From assembly GCF_045788535.1 (NCBI RefSeq), contig NZ_CP074074.1, forward strand, positions 868,001-932,000: a stretch of DNA of 64,000 bases. Direction: 5' to 3'. The notes under the pieces are model-generated. The model had not been told where the DNA came from and did no database searches. It was given only the letters and a program-made list of their open reading frames with translations. This stretch comes from Allotamlana fucoidanivorans. Its GTDB lineage: Bacteria; Bacteroidota; Bacteroidia; Flavobacteriales; Flavobacteriaceae. The position numbers were made by a program, and so were the translations under genes. This document shows, in pieces, positions 23,980 to 32,848 of the stretch (position 1 is its first letter; each line of letters starts with the position of its first letter).

Positions 23980-26832
23980 ATGAGTAAACAATCAGAACAA
24001 ATATTAGAAGAACAATTAGTAGAACAACTTGGTACTATGGGCTATTCCAAAGTCCTTATCCCTGATGAAAAAGCACTACTATCCAATCTAAAATCACAGT
24101 TAGAAAAACACAACAACATCACATTCTCAGACAAAGAATTTGACCGGGTATTAAACATTCTAAACAAAGGTTCTGTATTTGAAAAAGCAAAAACGCTACG
24201 TCAAAAACAACACATCATTCGTGATAATGGAGACAACCTATATTTTGAGTTCATCAACACAGAGCATTGGTGTAAAAACCAATACCAAGTTACCCACCAA
24301 GTAACTGTTGAGGGTACTTACAAAAACAGATACGATGTTACCTTGCTTATCAATGGTTTACCATTGGTGCAAATAGAATTAAAACGTAGAGGTTTAGAGC
24401 TTAAAGAGGCTTTCAACCAAATCAACCGTTACCAAAGGCATTCCTTTGGTGCCAATGCTGCACTGTTCCAATACGTACAATTATTCGTTATCAGTAACGG
24501 AGTAAATACCAAGTATTACGCAAACAACAAACACCAGTCGTTTAAACAAACATTCTATTGGACAGATATAGAAAACAACAGACTAACAAACGTACTCAAC
24601 GGGTTCACATCTGATTTTTTAGAGCCTTGCCATATCTCAAAAATGATATGCAAGTACATTGTGCTTAATGAAGCTCAAAAAATCCTAATGGTGCTTAGGC
24701 CTTACCAGTACTATGCTGTTGAAAATATGATAGACAAGGTCAAAAACTCAACCAACGGAGGGTATATATGGCATACCACTGGTTCAGGTAAAACATTAAC
24801 CTCATTCAAAGCGAGTCAAATCATTATGAATATCCCTATCGTTAAAAAAGTGGTATTCGTAGTAGACCGTAAAGACCTAGATTATCAAACCACAAAAGAG
24901 TTCAATAGTTTCAGTAAAGGAAGTATCGATGGTACAGACAATACCAAAGCACTGGTAAAACAATTCTCTGATGATACCAAGCTAATTGTTACTACCATAC
25001 AAAAGCTAAATACTGCCATTTCCAAACAACAGTATTTATCGAAAATGGAAGCCTTACAAAACGAACGTATGGTGTTTATTTTTGATGAGTGCCACCGTTC
25101 ACAGTTTGGAGAAACACACAACCGTATCAAGGCATTTTTCAACAACAGCCAGATGTTCGGGTTCACAGGTACACCAATCTTTGCAGATAATGCAGTGAAA
25201 AACGAATTGGGAAAGCGTACTACCAAAGAATTATTTGGCGAGTGTTTGCATAAATATGTGATTACCGATGCTATAAAAGACGAAAACGTATTGAAATTTG
25301 CCGTTGAATATGTGGGCAGATACAAACAAAAATCCTCTGAAGCAGAAATTGATATTGAGGTTGAAGATATTGACACCACCGAGTTAATGGAATCGCAAGA
25401 CCGTTTAGAGAAAATAACCGATCATATTTTAGCTAACCATTTGCGTAAAACCTACAACAAAACTTTTACTGCTATGTTTTGCGTATCGAGTGTTGATACG
25501 CTAATTAAATACTACGAAATCTTTCAGACTAAGAAAGAAGCTGGCGAACATAATTTAAAAATTGCAACCATTTTTAGCTTTGGTACCAATGAAAATGATG
25601 CCGATGCCAACGGGTTTATGCAGGAAGAAAACTTTGCAATAGCCGCTGAACCAGATTCCGATTACACTACAAAGCATACCAGAGATAAACTAGATGAGTA
25701 TATTGGGCATTACAACCTCATGTTTAACACCAAGTTTTCAACCAAAGACAGTACCTCTTTTTACAATTATTACAATGACATTTCTAAAAAAGTAAAAGAA
25801 CGTAAAATTGATATTCTTTTGGTGGTGAATATGTTCCTTACTGGGTTTGATAGTAAAACACTAAACACGCTTTACGTAGATAAAAACCTAAAGTATCACG
25901 GTTTAATTCAGGCCTATTCAAGAACCAACAGAATACTAAATGAACAAAAGGCACAAGGGAACATTATTGTTTTTAGAAATTTGAAGAAAAACACCGATGA
26001 TGCCATTACTCTATTCAGTAATAAAGAGGCCATTGATGAAATTATCATGCAACCATATGATAATTATATTGATGATTTTAATGAACTCTATAAAGAACTG
26101 CTTGAACTAGTGCCTACGGTTGACAGCGTTAATGATTTACAAACCGAAGATGATGAGCTGGAATTTGTAAAAGCCTTTAGAGCTTTGATGCGTATTAAAA
26201 ATACCATGTCAACCTTTACCGATTTTGATTGGGATGATTTAGACATGCCAGAACAAACCTTTGAAGATTACAAAAGCAAATATTTAGACCTTTACGATAA
26301 AGTGAAAACCAATCACCAAAGAGAAAAAGTATCTATTCTCGATGATGTTGATTTTGAGTTAGAACTTATACACCGTGATGAAATTAATGTAGCTTATATT
26401 CTGAGCTTATTAGCAGAATTAAAAGATGCTACACCAAAAGATAAAGCCCAAAAGCAAAAGCAAATTATAGATTTACTATCTGGAGAAGCACATTTAAGAA
26501 GCAAACGTGAATTGATAGAACGTTTTATTTCTGAAAATTTACCGCTTATTCCTGATTCAAGTGAAATTAAAGATGCCTTTGACCAATTTTGGCAGGAAGA
26601 ACAAACAAAGGCCTTTGACTCTTTGGTTAAAGAAGAAAATCTATCAGCCATAAAAACCCAAAAACTAATTGAAGATTATTTATTCTCTGAAAAAGAACCG
26701 TTACGAGATGAAATATTAGCCCTTGTTGAAGGCGAAAAACCTTCAGTACTAAAACGTAAAAAATTAGGCGATAAACTACTAAAGCGCATTGTAAATTTTG
26801 TGGACACCTTTGTTTCGGCATGGGAGAAATAG
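23980..26832 (+). CDS. hsdR: Type I restriction-modification system, endonuclease/translocase subunit HsdR
   Basis: The ATP-driven motor and nuclease cuts unmethylated DNA far from the recognition site. The ATG at 23980 follows the Abi stop by 2 bases, giving 950 residues; an upstream start at 23950 would overlap that gene. Visible parts: the PD-(D/E)xK nuclease domain with QIELKRRG near 132, Walker A HTTGSGKT near 266, the DEAD-box DECHR near 368, a SAT-like FTGTP, and helicase motif VI AYSRTNRI. The C-terminal helical region binds the methylase core. Intact. Confidence 0.96.
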   Translation: MSKQSEQILEEQLVEQLGTMGYSKVLIPDEKALLSNLKSQLEKHNNITFSDKEFDRVLNILNKGSVFEKAKTLRQKQHIIRDNGDNLYFEFINTEHWCKNQYQVTHQVTVEGTYKNRYDVTLLINGLPLVQIELKRRGLELKEAFNQINRYQRHSFGANAALFQYVQLFVISNGVNTKYYANNKHQSFKQTFYWTDIENNRLTNVLNGFTSDFLEPCHISKMICKYIVLNEAQKILMVLRPYQYYAVENMIDKVKNSTNGGYIWHTTGSGKTLTSFKASQIIMNIPIVKKVVFVVDRKDLDYQTTKEFNSFSKGSIDGTDNTKALVKQFSDDTKLIVTTIQKLNTAISKQQYLSKMEALQNERMVFIFDECHRSQFGETHNRIKAFFNNSQMFGFTGTPIFADNAVKNELGKRTTKELFGECLHKYVITDAIKDENVLKFAVEYVGRYKQKSSEAEIDIEVEDIDTTELMESQDRLEKITDHILANHLRKTYNKTFTAMFCVSSVDTLIKYYEIFQTKKEAGEHNLKIATIFSFGTNENDADANGFMQEENFAIAAEPDSDYTTKHTRDKLDEYIGHYNLMFNTKFSTKDSTSFYNYYNDISKKVKERKIDILLVVNMFLTGFDSKTLNTLYVDKNLKYHGLIQAYSRTNRILNEQKAQGNIIVFRNLKKNTDDAITLFSNKEAIDEIIMQPYDNYIDDFNELYKELLELVPTVDSVNDLQTEDDELEFVKAFRALMRIKNTMSTFTDFDWDDLDMPEQTFEDYKSKYLDLYDKVKTNHQREKVSILDDVDFELELIHRDEINVAYILSLLAELKDATPKDKAQKQKQIIDLLSGEAHLRSKRELIERFISENLPLIPDSSEIKDAFDQFWQEEQTKAFDSLVKEENLSAIKTQKLIEDYLFSEKEPLRDEILALVEGEKPSVLKRKKLGDKLLKRIVNFVDTFVSAWEK

Positions 26833-26906
26833 GGTATTTTTTAATTGTAAATGAAGTTGTTTAAATTTAAAATAAATAGACACATTCTTTTTTGTAAATT
26901 ACATAC

Positions 26907-27638
26907 ATGTGCTATTCAAAAGCTTTGCGAAAAAACAGAGAACAGATTGAGCAAAATCTGTTAGGTAAACTTGATGCTAATTTTGAAATACCTCTAGAAT
27001 ACTTACCATATTATCATTTAAATGGATTTTCCCACGGTAATATGTATATTATAAAAATGGATGAACCAGAAAAAATTTATCCATCTAGTTGGGGATTAAT
27101 ACCGAAATGGGCAACACACAATCCGGAAGCCTTCAGAAAAAAAAGTAATACACTTAACGCTACTGCTGAAAACATTTTTGAAAGAAACTCCTTTAAAGAA
27201 AGTGCAGAAGATAAAAGATGTCTTATTTTAAGTGATGGCTTTTTTGAACCGCATCATCAAAATGGTGTATCCATACCTCATTTTTGCTATCAACCCTCTA
27301 AAGAATATCCAGAGGGTGATTTGTTTTTGTTTGCAGGGTTGTATAATGAGTTAGATGACGATTTATATAGTGCTACAATTATAACAGTGGCGGCCAATAC
27401 TTTTTTTGCTGAAGTTCATAATAAAAGAAAACGTATGCCTCTTGTTTTGTCTGATGATTTGCTTGAAGATTGGTTAGATGATGGCATGAATCAATCACAA
27501 TTAAATGAGTTAATGGCATATGGTTTTACAAATAAAGAATTTAATGCTCATGCAGTAACTAGGGATTTATACAAAAAAGGCATTGATACTAATTCACCCA
27601 GATTTGTTGAACCCGTTGACACCGGAACTTTGTTTTAA
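26907..27638 (+). CDS. SRAP/HMCES-family abasic-site-crosslinking protein (YedK-like)
   Basis: This 243-residue protein has Cys2 exposed after removal of Met1 (MCYSKALRKN), the residue that bonds covalently to abasic sites in single-stranded DNA. The other active-site positions are present: Asn in 'NTLNATAENIF', Glu in 'SDGFFEPHH' and His in 'EVHNKRKRMPLVL'. The frame is intact, unlike the paralogue at 13460-14226. It stands alone 74 bp after hsdR on the same strand, so it may protect DNA nicked or damaged during restriction or phage attack; that link is inference. Confidence 0.93.
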   Translation: MCYSKALRKNREQIEQNLLGKLDANFEIPLEYLPYYHLNGFSHGNMYIIKMDEPEKIYPSSWGLIPKWATHNPEAFRKKSNTLNATAENIFERNSFKESAEDKRCLILSDGFFEPHHQNGVSIPHFCYQPSKEYPEGDLFLFAGLYNELDDDLYSATIITVAANTFFAEVHNKRKRMPLVLSDDLLEDWLDDGMNQSQLNELMAYGFTNKEFNAHAVTRDLYKKGIDTNSPRFVEPVDTGTLF

Positions 27639-27697
27639 ATTTATTTTCGATTTGACGAGCGTTGACCACCTTAATCAAATACTAAAGAAACTACAAA

Positions 27698-27931
27698 CTA
27701 GTCTTGAATTAGAACCTCTAAAACATTTTCATGATTCAGCAAAACCTCTCTTTGCCATTGAATAAACTTCACTTTGTCAAATTTGCTGGTTGGTTTATAA
27801 TCATAAACCACATCAAACGTTTTTTCTACATGTAAATGGTGTTCATGAACAGGAAAACGTCGTTGTTCTTCTAAGGTCCAGTTAATTTCTTTTCTTACTC
27901 GTGTTTTTACTTTAAAAATAATCTGTTCCAT
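27698..27931 (-). CDS. Small hypothetical protein of the island replication module
   Basis: This 77-residue soluble protein has charged strands ('EQIIFKVKTRVRKEINWTLEEQRRF') and a helix near the end. It is the last gene of a minus-strand set running from the recombinase. It ends 60 bp from the convergent SRAP gene. No family recognised; co-location with the next gene (9 bp upstream) is the only clue. Confidence 0.55.
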   Translation of the reverse strand: MEQIIFKVKTRVRKEINWTLEEQRRFPVHEHHLHVEKTFDVVYDYKPTSKFDKVKFIQWQREVLLNHENVLEVLIQD

Positions 27932-27940
27932 TCTTGTAAA

Positions 27941-28306
27941 TTATTTAGTTAAATCAATTTTAAATATCAGTCCTTGTCTATTTGATGTTTTATTTTTTGT
28001 GAGAACTAGTTTCAATTCATTCAAAGACGCATCTCGTTTATGTTCCTCCTTGGTAAAATCTAATGCCTTGTTTACCGATTGAATTAATGTACGAACATCT
28101 TTCAGTGAGCTAAGCGTTTTATTAAAAAATACAGGAGTTGTACGTTTCCCTGGTTTAAATTTTATGATTACAGTCACAGCCTCCAAAAATGGATCTGAAT
28201 CTTGCAGCCTTAATACGTTTTTTACAATAGTGTTCAATATGTTTGTTCTTTTGTTGTTTGACTTTTCACTTTTCATGTTGCCTAGTATTAAATTATTGAT
28301 TTTCAT
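27941..28306 (-). CDS. Hypothetical basic protein of the island replication module
   Basis: This 121-residue Lys-rich protein (for example 'MKSEKSNNKRTNIL', 'KFKPGKRTTPVFF', 'LTKNKTSNRQGLIF') has two helices around residues 22-60 and 75-100. The high positive charge hints at nucleic acid binding. It lies downstream of a structured 160-bp intergenic region after the VapE-type gene. No family recognised. Confidence 0.58.
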   Translation of the reverse strand: MKINNLILGNMKSEKSNNKRTNILNTIVKNVLRLQDSDPFLEAVTVIIKFKPGKRTTPVFFNKTLSSLKDVRTLIQSVNKALDFTKEEHKRDASLNELKLVLTKNKTSNRQGLIFKIDLTK

Positions 28307-28336
28307 TTGTTTAAAAGGGTTGCATTGCGGTTTTTT

Positions 28337-28455
28337 AAGTTGCCTAATCTTGCCCTAAAAGACATAGGTATCCTGTTCCGGGTAAATACAACAACAATTA
28401 TATTGCCCTCTACCAGAGTAGATAAACAGTGTCTTTAAAAGGAATTAGGCAACTT
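28337..28455. repeat. Long-range inverted repeat in the VapE 3' intergenic region
   Basis: AAGTTGCCTAAT (28337-28348) is the perfect inverse of ATTAGGCAACTT (28444-28455). Further in, TAAAAGACA (28356-28364) pairs with TGTCTTTA (28430-28437). TTGCCCT occurs twice between them. This could be a replication origin, a transfer origin or a structured RNA. Confidence 0.6.
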
Positions 28456-28466
28456 GAATAAGTTGT

Positions 28467-29678
28467 TTAGATAGCTTTATACTTAACGTAATACCCATGA
28501 ACGTTTTTTACTTTAGTGCGCTCAAAACCGCAAGCTTTTAAGGCTTTACCAACTTGAACATTATTTAGGCTGATTCCTGAATGAGATTTTAAATAAGTGG
28601 TAATTTTAGTGGCGGTTAAGTGCTCTCCGTTTTGAGGGTTACTAGGCTCTAAAAACGCATTTAAAGTTTCTCTTTCGGCTGTTAAAAATTGAAATTTATC
28701 ATTTCGTCTTTCATTCTCCAAAAGGTCTTCTCGCGTTAGTTCAGCTATAAAATAGGGGTCATTAGATAGAGTAAAGGCCTGTGCCCAGAGATTATCAATG
28801 TTAAACTCGGTATTATAAGACCAATCAATATCTTCTATTACAAAGCATAACCAACGCACGCTGCCTGTTTCATCATGAAGAAATGTTGACATGTTTGTGG
28901 AGCCTATAAATGATGCTACTCGAGGTATTATTGAGTTTTTTGAATCATAGGGTAACCTATCATTAATTTGGTCTTTAGAGAATAATGATTTCAGCTGATT
29001 GATTTCCTTTTTTGATAAGGCGGCTAGCTCGTCCAAATTAATAAGGAAGTTTTTGCAAATTAAAATCCTAGAATCTTTGTCGTTATTGCTAATATCCTCA
29101 GCAATGTATTTAGACAGTTTTGGTGGACATAAATTTCGGCACCAAGTTGATTTACCCATGTTCTGCCCATTACCATCATCAGTTAACACAAAAGCTTGCT
29201 TGTTAAAATAACCTTCAATGAGCGCACACTTTACAGCTCTCACGCACCATTTTTTAAAATGATATAAAAACTGCTCTTTATTTTCATTAGTAGCTAGTTT
29301 AACATATGAAGCGTATTGGGAGATATAATCTATTTGCCCATCCCATTCAGTTATTGTTTTGAAATAATTCGCTATTGGGTTGTATCGTGCAACATAATCA
29401 CTTTTCAAAATAGCCTTTAAAGCATTTTGACCTATTTGAATACCTTTTTTCCTAATCTCTACCCATAATGAATTGTCGTTACAGGATTCCCATTTTTCAC
29501 TCCCAAGATGAGCCATTTCAATGTCAAGAGCAATGGTATTAAACCTGAGCTGATAGTGATTAGAGAGGTATTCCTCTGTTTGATGAAATAAGGTGCTTAC
29601 CTCATTAGTTTTGTCATCATCCTGTATAATGGATGCTGATTCTCCTTTTGTGGAGTTGATTTTTTTTGTAGTTTGCAT
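28467..29678 (-). CDS. VapE/VirE-type P-loop protein (D5-like replication helicase/primase associated)
   Basis: This 403-residue protein has an ATPase with Walker A GNGQNMGKST near residue 166, a Walker B-like 'FLINLDELAAL' near 215 and sensor-type 'ASFIGSTNMSTFL' near 250. A C-terminal winged-helix-like part follows. This is the virulence-associated E family, used for replication by phages, satellites and mobile islands. A primase domain is not obvious in the first 90 residues. It is next to an excisionase-like protein and an integrase, which supports a replicating integrative element. Confidence 0.88.
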   Translation of the reverse strand: MQTTKKINSTKGESASIIQDDDKTNEVSTLFHQTEEYLSNHYQLRFNTIALDIEMAHLGSEKWESCNDNSLWVEIRKKGIQIGQNALKAILKSDYVARYNPIANYFKTITEWDGQIDYISQYASYVKLATNENKEQFLYHFKKWCVRAVKCALIEGYFNKQAFVLTDDGNGQNMGKSTWCRNLCPPKLSKYIAEDISNNDKDSRILICKNFLINLDELAALSKKEINQLKSLFSKDQINDRLPYDSKNSIIPRVASFIGSTNMSTFLHDETGSVRWLCFVIEDIDWSYNTEFNIDNLWAQAFTLSNDPYFIAELTREDLLENERRNDKFQFLTAERETLNAFLEPSNPQNGEHLTATKITTYLKSHSGISLNNVQVGKALKACGFERTKVKNVHGYYVKYKAI

Positions 29679-29743
29679 TCGCTTTTCGTTTTAAAGTAAA
29701 TAATAAAACCCCAGTACATTGTAGGAATGTATTGGGGTTGTTT

Positions 29744-30025
29744 TTAGAATTTATTCATTTGCTTTAAAGCCTGAAGAATATCGCTTTTTTTGTAGCGGAC
29801 TTTAGTCCCAATGCGAAATGCCGGTAATATGCCCTCCCGTGTATATTTCCATAAGGTTACGAGGCTTATGGATAGCATTTTAGAAGTTTCTTCCCTTGTT
29901 AGCAGGATTTCAGCATCTTGAGAAGATTTGTTTTGTTCTTTAAGTAGGTTTTTGAATCCACTGAGAATTTTGGGGATAAACTCTGAAGATTCTACATTTT
30001 CAATTTGAAGAATTTGTTTTTTCAT
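29744..30025 (-). CDS. HTH_17/excisionase-like DNA-binding protein
   Basis: This 93-residue protein has a MerR/HTH_17-type helix-turn-helix at residues 42-88: 'LLTREETSKMLSISLVTLWKY' then the wing 'GILPAFRIGTKVRYKKSDIL'. Small proteins of this type next to tyrosine recombinases act as excisionases or AlpA-like activators. It lies between the VapE-type gene and a region with two tandem palindromes that could be its binding site or that of a repressor. ATG start. Confidence 0.85.
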   Translation of the reverse strand: MKKQILQIENVESSEFIPKILSGFKNLLKEQNKSSQDAEILLTREETSKMLSISLVTLWKYTREGILPAFRIGTKVRYKKSDILQALKQMNKF

Positions 30026-30337
30026 GTTTCAATGTTTTAAAATTTAACATGACAAACTTAATTCCTCTTAATCAAGATTAATAATTGGGCATACCCTGGG
30101 TATACCCAAGGCGGCAAAATTCCTAGTTTATATTTGTTTGTTTATTCCATTAGTCCATTAGGGAAGGTTAAATATTGGTATATTACAATCGTAAAATAGC
30201 ATAATTCTATCTCGCATGAGTAATCCGAATATTTGAATAATTTGATAAATACATAAAGGCTAATTGATCAAATTCAATATTCAAAAAGAAAAACTGCCGA
30301 AAACACGTATTTATAACCATCCCAGCATTAAAAAGAA
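30026..30337. promoter_or_regulatory. Control region with tandem GGGNATACCC palindromes
   Basis: This 312-bp stretch has no gene. GGGCATACCC (30087-30096) and GGGTATACCC (30098-30107) lie 11 bases apart centre to centre, one helical turn, about 62-82 bp upstream of the HTH_17 start. The region also has a TGCCGAAAA copy (30295-30303). The palindromes look like operator half-sites for a dimeric regulator. Confidence 0.55.
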
Positions 30338-31483
30338 TTAAATCAATGAATTGATTTTCTTTTCGGCATCCTTTATCTTCTTTTGAGCTTTATTATACTT
30401 TTCATTTCGTTTAACTTGCTCCATTGTCTTCACGTTTTCTTGTAATATAGGGCTGAGGTTGTAATCTCCTATGGCTTTACGGAGATTAGTCATCGAGCTT
30501 TTTGAAATAACAAACAATAAGCGAGCATATTCAGAAGCGTTTTCATTAAGTACGTCATACGTTACTTGATCCATGTCCACAATGTTTTCTAATGTTTCTA
30601 ACTGTGTTTCTTCATCATAATTTATACCTGCAGTAATTTTATTCAAACAATTGATTTTTTCCTCTTTGCTTTTTGATTTAAAAGGATTTCTTTCAACTCT
30701 CAATTTTTCAATATAAATGATTTGTTCAAGAGGAGTAAATCTAGATGAATTAGGTCTAAACTTTTTATTATCCTTTCCAACTTTTTCTATATCATTAATT
30801 TTACCAACACAGAAACACTGTACCTCAGAAATGAAAAACCATTCCTCCCAATAAGAGATAATATCAAAAACACCTTCTTCTTTAAAACACTTGATTAAAA
30901 AGTCTCTTTCATAATAATCATACTCTCCATTCACAAGATGATGTCGTAACAAGAATTGATTACATAAAATTTTTTGTACCGTATATCGCTTCCATCCTTC
31001 TGAATTTGGTCTTTCATTGCACAGACCAAAATATACTTCATCATTATCAAAACATTCATCATCCGCTAACCCGTCCTCATATTCGCTATATATGTTTTCA
31101 TATTCTTCTTTTAAAAAGAATATCTTATCTTCTTTTAACAGATATCGATTTAATTTCAATTCCAAAGAAACTATATAGTCATTTAGATAATATTCTCTGT
31201 TCTCTAAAACCTTCTTCAGGACTTCATAAATTTCAACAGCTACCTCTTCCTTTACGAAATAAACGTCAAAATTATAACGAATGACACGACCCATCCAAAA
31301 ATTATCAAAAAACAACTCGTCTTCCTCATACGCTGGTTTATTCTTTTGCTGCAGATAAATGACTTCTTTTCTCAAAAGTTCTCTAATAATTTCATCATTT
31401 AGAACCTCAAAATCTATTGAATCTATAATTCCATTGTACTTACTTTTCACTTCTTTACTTATCTTGATTACTCCAATATTCAC
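30338..31483 (-). CDS. Hypothetical protein coupled to the integrase
   Basis: This 381-residue soluble, very acidic and charged protein has many Tyr/Glu/Asp in its middle part ('EYENIYSEYEDGLADDECFD') and a basic coiled C-terminus ('KYNKAQKKIKDAEKKI'). It starts at a GTG inside the last codons of the recombinase gene (29 bases shared), so it is translationally coupled to it. No family recognised. Its position between integrase and excisionase is typical of an element-specific accessory gene. Confidence 0.7.
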   Translation of the reverse strand: MNIGVIKISKEVKSKYNGIIDSIDFEVLNDEIIRELLRKEVIYLQQKNKPAYEEDELFFDNFWMGRVIRYNFDVYFVKEEVAVEIYEVLKKVLENREYYLNDYIVSLELKLNRYLLKEDKIFFLKEEYENIYSEYEDGLADDECFDNDEVYFGLCNERPNSEGWKRYTVQKILCNQFLLRHHLVNGEYDYYERDFLIKCFKEEGVFDIISYWEEWFFISEVQCFCVGKINDIEKVGKDNKKFRPNSSRFTPLEQIIYIEKLRVERNPFKSKSKEEKINCLNKITAGINYDEETQLETLENIVDMDQVTYDVLNENASEYARLLFVISKSSMTNLRKAIGDYNLSPILQENVKTMEQVKRNEKYNKAQKKIKDAEKKINSLI

Positions 31484-32717
31484 TCAGTTTTTTTATATGT
31501 TCATTCTGAGTGAGTTTTATATATTTTATGAACTGTGATTCAGTTTTGTGCCCTGTTGCTTTCATTATTACAGAGGTCTCTATTCCTGCAGCAAAAAGAT
31601 TACTGGCAAAGCTCCTTCTACAGCAATGGGAGCCAATGAGCTGGTGTTTAGGAAAAACACCTAAAGATTTCTTTTTTTCATTTTCTTTTTGTCCCGAACC
31701 ATAAGTGGGTGTATCAATTTCTGCTTCTTTACACACTTCCTTAATGTATTTATTGAACTTTTGGTCCGAAATTTTCTTTGGAAATGCACCTCCTCTTTTG
31801 TCTAAAATTGTTTGAAATTGTGGATGTATTGGGATGGTTAAATTTTGCTGGGTTTTAAGTGTGGTTATGTTAATCACATTACCTAAAATGTTCTCTGATT
31901 CTATTCTTAAAAAATCTGAAACCCTTAGTCCAGTTCTTAACCCAATTATAAACAAATCTCTTACATTGTCGAGTCTTTCATTATCGCTAAAATCATGTTT
32001 AAAAATTTTATTAATTTCATCCTCATTAAGATAAGTATCAAAAGTCTCATTTTTAGGCGTATGAAAATTACTGCTCTTGTATTGAGGACTAATTGGATAT
32101 CCTTCTAACTCTATTTCGCGACAGAAGGTTTTTACTCTAGAAATGATATTCCCAATGGAATTATCATTTAGTTTCTCTTCGTTTCTACAGTAGTTAATTA
32201 AATCTTTATGAAAACTTAAATCAAGTTCTTCAAATCGATAACGCTTCTTTTGGTATTTCTCGAAGTCTTTTAGCTTATTAAGTGTCGTTGTATAATTTTT
32301 TACTGACCTTGGTTTAATCTGTTTTCCACGATACAATCTAGATGGAGCTTCTGTAACAAATTTTTCTACCCAAGAGACCAAATAGGCCTTATGTTCTTCA
32401 TTGCTATCTACACGTCCATGAAATTCCTTAACAGTTTCCTTTAACCAAGTTTTTGAAATAAACTCACCACTGGAAAAATTACGGTTGTACTTTCGAATAA
32501 CGAACTTTTCTAATTCATCTAAATTATTATTCAAATAATCAGCATCATTATCTTTTGTTGGTTTAACTTTAATTCTTTGTTTACGCTCTGACCAATCGTT
32601 GTATATAACGCTTATTCCTGTTTTTGTTTTTTGGTCAATTCGTTTGCTATCCCAAAACCTAACATAAATACTCAAGTATTTATTTTTACCTTTAATTATG
32701 AAATATTTGAGATTCAA
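31455..32717 (-). CDS. Tyrosine recombinase (phage-type integrase) of the island
   Basis: This 420-residue site-specific recombinase would insert and excise the 14.75-32.75 kb island. It has a SAM-like core-binding region (about 105-210) and a catalytic domain with the first Arg in 'GLRTGLRVSDFLRI' near 255, Lys in 'TTLKTQQNLTIPI', the HxxR in SHCCRRSFAS near 360, then ATGHKTE and a Tyr in 'FIKYIK'. The listed start is TTG. The frame stays open upstream through the candidate att repeat, so the true N-terminus is uncertain. It is not an IntI-type integrase by context. Confidence 0.92.
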   Translation of the reverse strand: MNLKYFIIKGKNKYLSIYVRFWDSKRIDQKTKTGISVIYNDWSERKQRIKVKPTKDNDADYLNNNLDELEKFVIRKYNRNFSSGEFISKTWLKETVKEFHGRVDSNEEHKAYLVSWVEKFVTEAPSRLYRGKQIKPRSVKNYTTTLNKLKDFEKYQKKRYRFEELDLSFHKDLINYCRNEEKLNDNSIGNIISRVKTFCREIELEGYPISPQYKSSNFHTPKNETFDTYLNEDEINKIFKHDFSDNERLDNVRDLFIIGLRTGLRVSDFLRIESENILGNVINITTLKTQQNLTIPIHPQFQTILDKRGGAFPKKISDQKFNKYIKEVCKEAEIDTPTYGSGQKENEKKKSLGVFPKHQLIGSHCCRRSFASNLFAAGIETSVIMKATGHKTESQFIKYIKLTQNEHIKKLSEYWSNQDK

Positions 32718-32730
32718 AGCATCAATATTT

Positions 32731-32753
32731 TTTTGCCGACATTTTGCCGAAAA
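32731..32753. repeat. Candidate right attachment site of the island
   Basis: The 23-bp match to 14753-14775 has a single A/C difference. It begins 14 bases upstream of the recombinase start, the usual place for an integrase-proximal att site. The TGCCGAAAA half-motif also occurs at 18097 and 30295, all in the same direction, perhaps as arm sites. Confidence 0.55.
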
Positions 32754-32848
32754 ATAATTAATTTTATTGAATTCCTTTTAATTTATTTAAACTATTTTCT
32801 TTGAATAAATCTCGATAAGCCTTTAAAACACTGATGATTCAGCTTATT

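Noticed and set aside
24885..25379. 164-codon minus-strand ORF within hsdR
   Set aside because: It is antisense to conserved helicase motifs and has a Ser/Phe-rich, non-protein-like composition.
13474..28390. GTTCCGGGTAAATA shared by the SRAP gene end and the 28.37-kb region
   Set aside because: A single 14-base match between two places in 64 kb is expected by chance, and no flanking likeness exists.
31455..32717. Taking the tyrosine recombinase as the integron integrase of the cassette array
   Set aside because: It lies 19 kb away beside its own att-like repeat with excisionase and VapE genes, and it has the phage-type layout.
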